A stretch of DNA of 6,847 nucleotides, from positions 1 through 6,847 of the forward strand of contig CALVEE010000122.1 of the NCBI GenBank assembly GCA_944326495.1. The letters are read 5' to 3'. Positions 1-5,966 of the stretch are shown here, one piece after another. The position numbers were made by a program, and so were the translations under genes. The notes beneath the pieces were generated by a model. It had not been told where the DNA came from. It did not search any database and was given only the letters and a program-made list of their open reading frames with translations. This stretch comes from Candidatus Gastranaerophilales bacterium (lineage in GTDB: Bacteria > Cyanobacteriota > Vampirovibrionia > Gastranaerophilales > Gastranaerophilaceae). Positions within the stretch are counted from its first letter, which is position 1, and each line of letters starts with the position of its first letter.

Positions 1-55
1 CATAACCGTCAATTTTGCCTACTGTCTGCACTCTGTTTAAAGAATTTACGTTCAT
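1..55 (-). CDS. Start of an unrecognised gene, cut by the left edge
   Basis: Reading leftward from an ATG at 55-53 gives 18 open codons (MNVNSLNRVQTVGKIDGY) before the window ends. A strong AAGGAG ribosome binding site lies at 68-63, seven bases before the ATG, and this supports a real start. It lies 48 bases beyond the stop of the M20 peptidase gene on the same strand, so it may be the next gene of the same transcript, although nothing excludes its own promoter. Too little is visible to name a family, and no signal peptide or motif can be seen in the fragment. Confidence 0.7.
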   Translation of the reverse strand, partial: MNVNSLNRVQTVGKIDGY

Positions 56-103
56 ATCATTTCTCCTTTTTAATCTAACAAAAAACCGTAAAAATTTTTT
101 TTG

Positions 104-1342
104 CTAGTCCTTGTTAAATTCTTCAAAGGTATTTTTGATAACTTCATAGCCTTTAATAAGAGATTTGTAATCCACTTTTTCAGCAGCTGAATGCATATTA
201 TAAACATCTGCTAATCCCAAAAGTACCGGCATAAATGTTTCTCCATTTGCATTTTTATTATGGCAGTAAATATGAGTTTCTGCTCCTGCGTGGAAAGATG
301 AAATATCATTTTTTATTCCGGCTCTTTCACAGGCCTTTGTATGAACTTTTTCTATTCTATCGTCTTTTGCTCTTTCAAACGGAAGAAGATGAACTTCAAA
401 TTCAATCTTAGCCTCTGCTAAATCTTTATATTTATCGTTAAATTTATCAACAATAGACTGCATAAGAGCTTTTAATTCGTTTTCCTTTTCTGCGCTTGCA
501 CTTCTTATTGAATAAGAAGCCATACCCAGCGTATTAATTATATTTGTAGAAGTTTTTTTCATAATCTCTGTTATGTAATCGTTTGTTTTAATTCCGTTTT
601 CAACTATTGAAGCAACAGAATTTTGAATTCCGCCGGCAACCAGTGCTCCTATATTACATGAAGTTATGACTCCTGTTTCATCTGTGTAATATGCACCCTG
701 CGGAAATTCTGCAATGAGCTCTGCAATAAGTTTTGCTGCATTCAATCTTGTTTTATCTCCTATGTCAATACCTGAATGTCCGCCTTTTAGAGCATTTACC
801 GTTATTTTTGCATTTGTGTAGCTTGCGCCTGAAATCTGTAATTGTCCGAGTTTATCAGCGTCACATACAAGAATATGTTTTGATTTAATTTTATTAAATT
901 CGACATGCTCAACTACGCTCATGCCGGATACTTCATCTCTTGTAAATGTAATTTCAAGTCCTCCGCCGGCGTTTACTTTACCTTCTTTTATATCTTTAGC
1001 TAATTTTAAAGCACAGGCAACTCCTGCTTTATCATCAGCCCCGAGGGTTCTGCCTTGAGCTTTTATAAAATCGTCTTCAAGATAAATATTTACAGGGCTG
1101 TCATCACCCACAACATCCATGTGAGATGAAAGCATCAAAGGTTCTTTTGAACTATCTGCTGCCGGAAGGTTTATGTAAACATTTCCGTAACTGTCTTTTC
1201 TTCCGTCAATTCCGTTTTCTTTACAGAAATTAAGTATCCACTCTATAACCCTATCCTCTTTTAGAGACGGGGATGGTATTGATACTAAATTACAAAAAAT
1301 ATCCAAAACTTCATTTTCTTTTCTTAATTCTTCTAACTTCAT
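104..1342 (-). CDS. M20-family metallopeptidase (PepT/PepD-like)
   Basis: This 412-residue protein has the layout of cytoplasmic di-zinc M20 aminopeptidases, which remove residues from short peptides. Visible motifs are SSHMDVVG (about 72-79, metal His74), LGADDKAG (100-107, bridging metal Asp in the DD pair), FTRDEVSGM (133-141, general base Glu137), an Asp at 161, LKGGHSG in the lid domain (185-191), HAGAE (351-355) and His384 near the C-terminus. GADDKAG recalls peptidase T, whereas GGHSG and HAGxE recall PepD, so the exact substrate is not clear. The second Glu of the usual DEE motif is Val138. The reading frame is open 18 codons further upstream, but the start at 1342 is preferred because a near-perfect AGGAGG sits at 1354-1349, six bases away, and because typical family sequence begins here. 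That ribosome binding site overlaps the stop codon of the upstream small gene, which suggests cotranscription and coupling. Family call is firm; substrate is not. Confidence 0.9.
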   Translation of the reverse strand: MKLEELRKENEVLDIFCNLVSIPSPSLKEDRVIEWILNFCKENGIDGRKDSYGNVYINLPAADSSKEPLMLSSHMDVVGDDSPVNIYLEDDFIKAQGRTLGADDKAGVACALKLAKDIKEGKVNAGGGLEITFTRDEVSGMSVVEHVEFNKIKSKHILVCDADKLGQLQISGASYTNAKITVNALKGGHSGIDIGDKTRLNAAKLIAELIAEFPQGAYYTDETGVITSCNIGALVAGGIQNSVASIVENGIKTNDYITEIMKKTSTNIINTLGMASYSIRSASAEKENELKALMQSIVDKFNDKYKDLAEAKIEFEVHLLPFERAKDDRIEKVHTKACERAGIKNDISSFHAGAETHIYCHNKNANGETFMPVLLGLADVYNMHSAAEKVDYKSLIKGYEVIKNTFEEFNKD

Positions 1343-1348
1343 ATTTCT

Positions 1349-1354
1349 CCTCCT
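1349..1354 (-). promoter_or_regulatory. Ribosome binding site fixing the M20 peptidase start
   Basis: AGGAGG on the minus strand lies six bases before the ATG at 1342. It overlaps the TAG stop (1355-1353) of the 62-codon gene. It argues against the longer reading that would begin at 1396 inside that gene. Confidence 0.75.
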
Positions 1355-1541
1355 AGCTTCCGCGAAAGAAGCGCCTGCTTGTACCTTCACCGCCAATTCT
1401 TACATTAACCGGTCTTAAACATTTCGGGCATCTTCCCACATATGCCGTACCTTCTTTATTTTTATACAACCTTCCGTATACATGGCAGCATTCAAACCAG
1501 ATACCTAAAAAACTTCTTTTCTGCTTATTTTCTTCTTCCAT
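1353..1541 (-). CDS. Small cysteine-rich (probable zinc-binding) protein
   Basis: The 62-residue basic protein carries FECCH (16-20) and RCPKC (37-41), so two pairs of cysteines plus a histidine could form a compact zinc site. Between and after them are conserved-looking stretches, YGRLYKNKEGTAYVG and a C-terminal GGEGTSRRFF. I recall similar short proteins from diverse bacteria that end in a G-GGTS-RFF motif, but know of no assigned function. It has no signal peptide or membrane segment and is probably cytoplasmic. The start at 1541 is the only ATG; a weak AAAGG lies about eight bases upstream at 1553-1550. The first 17 bases overlap the end of the GHL10 gene in another frame, and its stop is embedded in the ribosome binding site of the peptidase gene, so it is tightly placed between the two. 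It could be a regulator, an RNA-binding protein or an enzyme partner; the sequence does not decide. Confidence 0.8.
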   Translation of the reverse strand: MEEENKQKRSFLGIWFECCHVYGRLYKNKEGTAYVGRCPKCLRPVNVRIGGEGTSRRFFRGS

Positions 1542-3360
1542 TATTTTTGCCTTTTATTTGAACCTGCTGGGCTTTGGGAACATCAGCTTCAGTTATCACA
1601 ACTTCTTTTTTAACCGGCTTAAAAACACTTTCTGTTAAAGTATCTAAATAAGGTTTTGTAAGGTGTGCATAATCAAAAATAATAAGTCCGTTTAGATTGT
1701 ACCTTCTTGCTGCATGAATTTGCTTCATTAAATCCGAGTTAGAGCCGTTCATAAATGTTACAAATAAACCTGCATAGAGTTTTGTACTTGATGATTTATT
1801 TCTCAAAACCTCTTCCATCAAATTCATTGCTGTTCTATCATCGCAGGTTAAAAACAGAGAAGTAAATCCATCCACAAAATTATTCACAGACCAATTTTTC
1901 CAGTCCTGCATCTTGGTATTTAATGCTAATGCGCGGTTCGGGAAAATTACGGTTGTAAGCATTACATTATGGTATCTGCAAAGTTTACTTGTTTTTCTTA
2001 CAAAATTCGTAATTTTATTGCACCTGTAGAATTTCCATTGATACCAGAGCGGGTCGGAGGTTGTAAGCATAACAGGGTCAACACCGTACATGTTTTTAAA
2101 TTCGTTTCTGGCATATTTTGTATATCCCCAGTTAGAAGCCTCGTAGCCTATAAGTCCTGCATCCATAGATTGCGGATATCTGATATAGTCAAGATTAATT
2201 CCGTCGGGTTTGTATCTGGTTATAATTTCACTTAACAAATCCTGTAAAAAAGCCTGAACCTCGGGATTAGCAGGGTCAATAAAGTAGCCGTTATGCTCTG
2301 ATACTGAATAAGGTATATCCGAAAAATCCGCATTCTTTTTCTGCCTGTTAGTCCACTGCGGTTTTTTAGCCAGAATGTATTCAGGATTTGTCTCCGGAGG
2401 TTTATTGCCGGCATAAAAAGTTTCAAACCAGATATGTACTTTTATATTCCGTTTATGCGCTTCATTAATCCATATTTTTAAAGGATCAAATCCGGCATAA
2501 TCTTCATTCTGCTTTATAAATCCGTATTTTGCCATTGTCTGCGAAGGAAAAATTGTTTTTCCGTGGTAATACGTTTCTAAAAATAAATTATTTATACCGG
2601 AATTAGCAAGCTGGTCAAGAACTTTTATAATATCTTTTTCGGTAAAATAAGCCGGTCTTAGCCAAACGCCTTTTAGCTCGGAAGCATCATATGGTATAAC
2701 AGTTGACATTGCTAAATCGGCATACTCAATTGCACGAGAAGCATACTTCTGCGAATCTTCACTGTTTTTTGCAGCTTTTTCTATTAAATCATTTGCTTTT
2801 GCAATATTTTGCATTGTTCGCTTGCAATTATAATTAGCAGTATTCTGGGTATAATAAATAAGCATATTCTGAACTTCTTTTATACGCTCCCTTGCCGTAT
2901 AAAGAAAAGTATCTGATGTAATATAAGAAGTAATTATTTTTTTATTCGGGTCAATAGAAATTTTAGCCCCGACCATAATGTTTTCATTAATCCATTTCTT
3001 TGCCAGCCCGTGACCGCTTATTACAATTCCGTTCGCAGGAATTAAAGAGTCTGCTCCGCTTAGTGATGTTACGGTATCACCTGTAACGACGGCTTCTGTT
3101 CCGTATTCGTTGGTATTGGTTCGGTAACCAAAAGCCGGAGTATATATTACAAGCTGATTAGACCCTCTCAATCCCGGATAATTTATCCCCTTCCAGTTTG
3201 TGCTGGCTCTCGGGTCTATTACGTCCACTTTGTACATGGATTGATTAAAGATAACTTCGTTATTTTTAGGTACGTATTCTGAATAAACACCTTGTGCAAA
3301 AACTCCTGTGCACAATAAGAAAAAAATTGAAATTAACAGTACCCAAACTCTGCTCTTCAT
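1525..3360 (-). CDS. Secreted GHL10-family glycosidase-like protein
   Basis: This 611-residue protein starts with a classic signal peptide: basic MKSR, a hydrophobic run to about residue 20, and a VFA-QG signal peptidase I site after residue 22. Cys17 does not sit in a proper lipobox, so export without a lipid anchor is expected. Residues 30-145 form a beta-rich N-terminal domain (GSNQLVIYTPAFGYRTNTNE, then SLIPANGIVISGHG) that I do not recognise. Residues 150-225 are helical. The GHL10 (DUF187-type) barrel follows at about 228-565: ELKGVWLRPAY, LETYYHGKTIFPS with Glu262, KVHIWFETFYAG with Glu313, and the family signature DGINLDYIRYP (386-396) with Asp386 and Asp391. A characterised relative, E. 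coli DigH, cuts peptide-free peptidoglycan glycans, so a cell-wall or other glycan substrate is inferred. AAAGGA at 3373-3368 supports the start. It appears to be the first gene of the leftward run. Confidence 0.9.
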   Translation of the reverse strand: MKSRVWVLLISIFFLLCTGVFAQGVYSEYVPKNNEVIFNQSMYKVDVIDPRASTNWKGINYPGLRGSNQLVIYTPAFGYRTNTNEYGTEAVVTGDTVTSLSGADSLIPANGIVISGHGLAKKWINENIMVGAKISIDPNKKIITSYITSDTFLYTARERIKEVQNMLIYYTQNTANYNCKRTMQNIAKANDLIEKAAKNSEDSQKYASRAIEYADLAMSTVIPYDASELKGVWLRPAYFTEKDIIKVLDQLANSGINNLFLETYYHGKTIFPSQTMAKYGFIKQNEDYAGFDPLKIWINEAHKRNIKVHIWFETFYAGNKPPETNPEYILAKKPQWTNRQKKNADFSDIPYSVSEHNGYFIDPANPEVQAFLQDLLSEIITRYKPDGINLDYIRYPQSMDAGLIGYEASNWGYTKYARNEFKNMYGVDPVMLTTSDPLWYQWKFYRCNKITNFVRKTSKLCRYHNVMLTTVIFPNRALALNTKMQDWKNWSVNNFVDGFTSLFLTCDDRTAMNLMEEVLRNKSSSTKLYAGLFVTFMNGSNSDLMKQIHAARRYNLNGLIIFDYAHLTKPYLDTLTESVFKPVKKEVVITEADVPKAQQVQIKGKNNGRRK

Positions 3361-3380
3361 CCCCTCGTCCTTTATAAACT

Positions 3381-3409
3381 ATTATAAAACCAGAAAAGAA
3401 GAATTACAA
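3381..3409 (-). promoter_or_regulatory. Probable promoter of the GHL10-Cys-rich-peptidase run
   Basis: On the minus strand TTGTAA (3409-3404) is followed after 17 bases by a perfect TATAAT (3386-3381). Transcription would begin near 3374, leaving only a very short leader with the ribosome binding site at 3373-3368. The position, in the 80-base gap after folE2, fits a separate transcription unit. Confidence 0.5.
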
Positions 3410-3440
3410 GGAGTATTTCCCCTTTTTTATGTTTACCCCT

Positions 3441-4232
3441 TTATCCCTCTTGCTGGTATGCCCAGGCAGAGTGATTATGAATACTTTCTAATGATTCACA
3501 TTCCACTTCAAAAGAGTCTATAATGTCATTTTTTCTTAACATTAAAACGACATCCCTTAAAACATCTTCAACAAACTTAGGATTTTCATAAGCTTTTTCC
3601 GTGACAAACTTTTCGTCCTCACGCTTAAGGAGAGGATACAATTCGGAAGAAGCACATCTCTCAATCTCTCTGACCAAATCCTCGAGCCAGATATGCTCGT
3701 CCTCGGGATACGTAATTTTAACGGAAACAATCGCTCTTTGATTATGCGCGCCATAATTTGAAATCTCTTTTGAACACGGACAAAGAGTCGTTACCGGAAC
3801 TTTTACTCCGAGATAAAACCTGTATTCCTCATCTTCTTCCCCGTAATTTTCAAGAATTCCCTCAAAAGAGCAGTCATAACACATTGGAGCAGAAATCCCT
3901 GTTACGGGAGCTTTTTTATCAATAAAATATTTAAAATCAAATTTCAAATACCCGCTTTTAGCTTCAAGTTTGTTAATAATAGCTTCTACACACCCTTTTA
4001 TATCAACCCCGAGACGTTTATTCGAGCGCCATTCGTTCAATACCTCAACAAACCTGGACATATGGGTGCCTTTATAATGAGCAGGAAGCGAAACTCCGGC
4101 CGTTGCGGTTGAGTATATAACAATATCTTCCTTGTCTTTTCGCTGAATAACAAGAGGAAGTTCAATCCCTTTTATTCCAACCTTTTGAATATCAATCCCT
4201 CTTGAATCAATCTGGTTTTGGACATCTTTCAT
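3441..4232 (-). CDS. folE2: GTP cyclohydrolase IB (FolE2)
   Basis: The 263-residue protein matches the FolE2 family along its whole length. This enzyme converts GTP to 7,8-dihydroneopterin triphosphate, the first step of folate (and, in some bacteria, queuosine-type) pterin synthesis, in the cytoplasm. Seen motifs are the N-terminal DVQNQIDSRGIDIQKVGIKG, KGTHMSRF (54-61), VPVTTLCPCSKEIS (145-158), YGAHNQR (160-166) and VTEKAYENPKFVED (210-223). Cys151 and His163 have the twelve-residue spacing expected of the catalytic metal-site Cys and His. FolE2 differs from zinc-dependent FolE in accepting other metals and is often used under zinc limitation, although no Zur-type site was seen here. The start is secure because the conserved N-terminus begins at this ATG. 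Only two bases separate it from the TAG of the preceding 107-codon gene, and the nearest purine-rich site (AAGGGG) is 13 bases away, so translational coupling is likely. Confidence 0.97.
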   Translation of the reverse strand: MKDVQNQIDSRGIDIQKVGIKGIELPLVIQRKDKEDIVIYSTATAGVSLPAHYKGTHMSRFVEVLNEWRSNKRLGVDIKGCVEAIINKLEAKSGYLKFDFKYFIDKKAPVTGISAPMCYDCSFEGILENYGEEDEEYRFYLGVKVPVTTLCPCSKEISNYGAHNQRAIVSVKITYPEDEHIWLEDLVREIERCASSELYPLLKREDEKFVTEKAYENPKFVEDVLRDVVLMLRKNDIIDSFEVECESLESIHNHSAWAYQQEG

Positions 4233-4234
4233 CT

Positions 4235-4558
4235 CTAGATTTCGACCCCTTCAAAACTTTTTTGTTCAAGCGCTATCAAAAGTTTTAATGCCGCAACCCT
4301 CTGAACCTTCGGAGGCGCATTTCTTAATAGTTCAACAGCTTTGAGCATCAAAGGATCATTATCATACCAGCGATTTCCTTTACCTTGATATGTGTTAATA
4401 ATCTCGTATACATGCTCTATAACTTCCCCGGCAACCTGTTCCTGAAGCTGGAGCATAAATTCAGCAGCCTCTGTTTTTGTCTCATCCGGAGAAAGTCTCA
4501 AAAGTTCTAAAGCTTCTTTTAAAATCGGATCTTTGTCATACCAGCGTTTATTAATCAT
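4235..4558 (-). CDS. Unrecognised 107-residue protein with duplicated RWYDxDP units
   Basis: The protein is built from two similar helical units. Unit one begins RWYDKDPILKEALELLR at residue 5; unit two begins RWYDNDPLMLKAVELLR at residue 63. Each is followed by a Pro and an alanine/leucine-rich helix (about 30-45 and 88-101). They are joined by a helix around VIEHVYEIINTYQ. There is no signal peptide, membrane segment or cysteine, so a soluble cytoplasmic helical protein, perhaps a binding or dimerising module, is likely. I know of no function. The frame is open to 4810, but that extension runs through the divergent aroQ gene. The ATG at 4558 is chosen because GAGGG lies just upstream (4567-4563, four bases) and a good promoter precedes it. 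The stop is two bases before folE2, so the two genes almost certainly share a transcript. Confidence 0.85.
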   Translation of the reverse strand: MINKRWYDKDPILKEALELLRLSPDETKTEAAEFMLQLQEQVAGEVIEHVYEIINTYQGKGNRWYDNDPLMLKAVELLRNAPPKVQRVAALKLLIALEQKSFEGVEI

Positions 4559-4564
4559 TATTCC

Positions 4565-4593
4565 CTCACATTCTTTTTTTATTGTAGTATAAA
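4565..4593 (+). promoter_or_regulatory. Candidate promoter of aroQ
   Basis: CTCACA (4565-4570, four of six matches) is followed after 17 bases by TATAAA (4588-4593, five of six). The start would be near 4600, with GAGAGG at 4620-4625 as the ribosome binding site nine bases before the aroQ ATG. It shares nearly all its DNA with the minus-strand promoter. Confidence 0.45.
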
Positions 4594-4609
4594 TAAGGAG
4601 CAATGTAAA
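4581..4609 (-). promoter_or_regulatory. Promoter of the RWYDxDP protein-folE2 unit
   Basis: TTTACA (4609-4604) and TACAAT (4586-4581) each match five of six consensus positions and are 17 bases apart on the minus strand. Transcription would start near 4574, with a leader of about 15 bases carrying GAGGG. It interlocks with the oppositely oriented aroQ promoter. Confidence 0.6.
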
Positions 4610-4634
4610 AGGAAACTTTGAGAGGTATTTAATC

Positions 4635-5069
4635 ATGAAAATTTTACTTATCAACGGTGCAAATCTGAATATGCTGGGAGAAAGAGAACCCGAAAAATAC
4701 GGCCGCACAACTCTTAAAGATATTGAAAACAGTGTTATCCTGCGCGCAAAAGAGCTGGGCGCAGAAGTTGAAGCCTGGCAAAGCAACCATGAAGGCGATA
4801 TCGTAGACAAAATTCAGGCAATGAAAAAAGAAGGGTTTGACGGACTTCTTATAAACGCAGGCGGATATACACACACAAGCGTAGTAATTAGAGACGCTAT
4901 AGCTTCAACCGGGCTTCCGGCAGTTGAAATACATATGACAAATATCCACGCACGCGAAGAATTCAGACACACTTCTCTTATTTCAGGAGTCTGTATCGGA
5001 CAGGTCGTAGGTTTCAAAGAACTAAGCTACACACTCGCGCTGGAAGGACTTGTTAATTATCTAAAATAA
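4635..5069 (+). CDS. aroQ: 3-dehydroquinate dehydratase, type II
   Basis: The 144-residue protein is a full-length type II dehydroquinase. It dehydrates 3-dehydroquinate to 3-dehydroshikimate, the third step of the shikimate route to chorismate, aromatic amino acids and p-aminobenzoate; the family works as a cytoplasmic dodecamer. Visible motifs are NGANLNMLGEREPEKYG (7-23) with the flexible-lid Arg17 and catalytic Tyr22, QSNHEGDIVD (49-58), INAGGYTHTSVVIRDA (73-88) with substrate-binding Asn74, and EIHMTNIHAREEFRHTS (98-114) with catalytic His100 and Arg111. One small deviation is NGANLN where the family nearly always has NGPNLN. The start is supported by GAGAGG nine bases upstream and by the conserved N-terminus. 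It is transcribed away from the folE2 unit and ends in its own terminator, so it is monocistronic here. Confidence 0.97.
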   Translation: MKILLINGANLNMLGEREPEKYGRTTLKDIENSVILRAKELGAEVEAWQSNHEGDIVDKIQAMKKEGFDGLLINAGGYTHTSVVIRDAIASTGLPAVEIHMTNIHAREEFRHTSLISGVCIGQVVGFKELSYTLALEGLVNYLK

Positions 5070-5096
5070 AAAACTTTCCTTAAAAAGGAAAGTTTT
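5070..5096 (+). terminator. Intrinsic terminator after aroQ
   Basis: Immediately after the aroQ stop, AAAACTTTCCTT (5070-5081) pairs perfectly with AAGGAAAGTTTT (5085-5096) around an AAA loop. This is a 12-base-pair stem ending in a T-rich arm. The matching A-run on the other side would also let it work for leftward transcription. Confidence 0.85.
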
Positions 5097-5111
5097 AAAT
5101 ATCTCTCTCAC

Positions 5112-5187
5112 TCTCTCGTGTTTCTAACTTTTGTTAATGTCTTATGTATATATAAAAACTATATAAAAGTTAGAATTTCACAAGAGG
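5112..5187. repeat. Long imperfect inverted repeat between convergent genes
   Basis: TTCTAACTTTT (5122-5132) pairs perfectly with AAAAGTTAGAA (5165-5175). Outside a small bulge, CTCTCGTG (5113-5120) pairs with CACAAGAG (5179-5186) with one mismatch. The stem of nearly 20 pairs encloses a 32-base AT-rich loop. It lies between the aroQ terminator and the stop of the oppositely oriented 124-codon gene. No T-run follows either side, so it is not a standard terminator; it may stabilise 3' ends or be a remnant repeat. Confidence 0.6.
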
Positions 5188-5211
5188 AAGAATTCGTTAC
5201 AAAAATTAACA

Positions 5212-5586
5212 TTAAACACCGTATTTTGAAATCAAATCTTCAGCTTTAAGATTTGATTTAACCTCTCCTCCAATCAGTCTCCTGAATTTACGTCCAAGTT
5301 CTCCAAGCTCTAATATTGCATTAAAAGATGCTTTCTCCGGCGTTTCAGCCCCGAGGTTCTGAACAGAACGTTTGCCCATATTAAAGTTTGAATACACTCC
5401 ATTCGGTACAGTTCCGTGGATTAATAAAATATCTCCGGAATTAGCGTTATTAATCTTATTTAAAGCAGTATCCAATTCCTGCAGCTGTTTAGACTCTTTT
5501 GCATACTTAACCACTTCTTGAAAAGCCTTGTTGTTAACAAATTTTGCAGAAAATGCCGGTTGATTTTGATTTGTTGAAATATTCAT
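5212..5586 (-). CDS. Unrecognised 124-residue protein with N-terminal PAFSAKF motif
   Basis: This is a basic, soluble-looking protein with no signal peptide, membrane segment or cysteine. It opens with a Ser/Asn/Gln-rich leader (MNISTNQNQPAFSAKF), then a charged helix (FQEVVKYAKESKQLQELDTALNKI, about 22-45), a short beta stretch (DILLIHGTVPNGVYSNFN, 52-69), a helix (KASFNAILELGELGRKFRRLI, 85-105) and a charged tail. As I remember it, short leaders of the type N-x-F-x-A/G precede many small uncharacterised proteins of gut Gastranaerophilales; this is a lineage hint, not a function. The start is well supported by AAAGGAGT at 5598-5591, five bases before the ATG. It stands alone, convergent with aroQ and followed by a large inverted repeat. 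No convincing promoter pair was found upstream, only an A8T6 tract at 5623-5636. Confidence 0.8.
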   Translation of the reverse strand: MNISTNQNQPAFSAKFVNNKAFQEVVKYAKESKQLQELDTALNKINNANSGDILLIHGTVPNGVYSNFNMGKRSVQNLGAETPEKASFNAILELGELGRKFRRLIGGEVKSNLKAEDLISKYGV

Positions 5587-5748
5587 ACGTACTCCTTTCT
5601 AACTTTAACATTTAAAACCTTGAAAAAAAATTTTTTGCTATTTATAAGACGATTACAACTTGCCTGGAAATATTACATTTATTAGAAACAATTCTATCTC
5701 TAGCATCCATCTAAAAAGTAAAATTAAGTGTCCAAATAAAAACAGAAA
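5587..5748. other. AT-rich spacer without a supported gene
   Basis: The stretch contains the ribosome binding site of the 124-codon gene, an A8T6 tract at 5623-5636 likely to bend DNA, and a chance-level 22-codon minus-strand frame (5642-5710) without a ribosome binding site. I see no RNA gene in it. From 5749 it gives way abruptly to GC-rich repeats. Confidence 0.5.
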
Positions 5749-5769
5749 ATACATTTACCTCTCCCTACG
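5749..5769 (+). repeat. Direct repeat, copy 1
   Basis: Twenty-one bases beginning ATACATTTACC and ending TACG match copy 2 at 6050-6070 at 19 positions. The copies differ at T/C (5760) and C/G (5765). Copy 1 forms the left arm of the CCTCTCCC palindrome. Confidence 0.65.
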
Positions 5770-5850
5770 GGAGAGGAGCAGCCGTGTTTGAGGCTGTGCC
5801 GAAAACTACGGATGCGGGGAGGGGGCTATGTTAGTCGGTAAGAAAATGTA
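5750..5850. repeat. REP-like GC-rich element bounded by TACATTT/AAATGTA
   Basis: TACATTT (5750-5756) and AAATGTA (5844-5850) are exact inverted copies, each followed inward by an ACC/GGT pair that is slightly out of register on the right. Between them are a perfect eight-base-pair hairpin, CCTCTCCC-TAC-GGGAGAGG (5758-5776), a five-base-pair hairpin CAGCC/GGCTG (5779-5796), and a G-rich block GCGGGGAGGGGGC that is the approximate complement of the first arm. The arrangement resembles short palindromic intergenic repeats of other bacteria. No reading frame is apparent. Confidence 0.5.
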
Positions 5851-5892
5851 AAAAACGGAAAGATATAAATTGGAAAACTTTATATTCTATAT

Positions 5893-5906
5893 GCCCCTAA
5901 CGGGGC
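5893..5906. repeat. GCCCC-TAAC-GGGGC hairpin
   Basis: A perfect five-base-pair GC stem with a TAAC loop. Its CCCCTAACGGGG core echoes the CCCTACGGG core at 5763-5771, which suggests related repeat parts in the island. Confidence 0.45.
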
Positions 5907-5918
5907 TGCCACCTCACC

Positions 5919-5961
5919 TAGAATTTCTAATACTCAACTTACGTTTCGTATTGAAATTCTA
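5919..5961. repeat. Strong hairpin, 14 pairs with one bulge
   Basis: TAGAATTTC (5919-5927) pairs with GAAATTCTA (5953-5961), and after one bulged T, AATAC (5929-5933) pairs with GTATT (5948-5952). The 14-base loop can close further through AAC/GTT. This is too long to be chance-like and lies between the GC hairpin and the 17-base inverted repeat. Confidence 0.65.
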
Positions 5962-5966
5962 TCCTC

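Noticed and set aside
79..103. Possible terminator between the peptidase gene and the gene at the left edge
   Set aside because: Only A/T pairing between a long A run and T run can be drawn; too weak to call. A similar A/T tract ending TTTTTTGCTA at 5623-5640 looks coincidental.
3408..3424. Possible terminator hairpin after folE2 (AAGGGG/CTCCTT on the minus strand)
   Set aside because: Six pairs including a G-U, and no clean T-run follows on the minus strand; it also overlaps the -35 box of the next promoter.
4559..4810. Long N-terminal extension of the RWYDxDP protein
   Set aside because: It runs antisense through aroQ and through both promoters; the ATG at 4558 has its own upstream signals.
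5642..5710. 22-codon minus-strand frame starting MDARDRIVSN
   Set aside because: No ribosome binding site, very short and in AT-rich spacer; expected by chance.
5893..5906. GC hairpin as an intrinsic terminator
   Set aside because: No T-run follows on either strand and no gene ends nearby.
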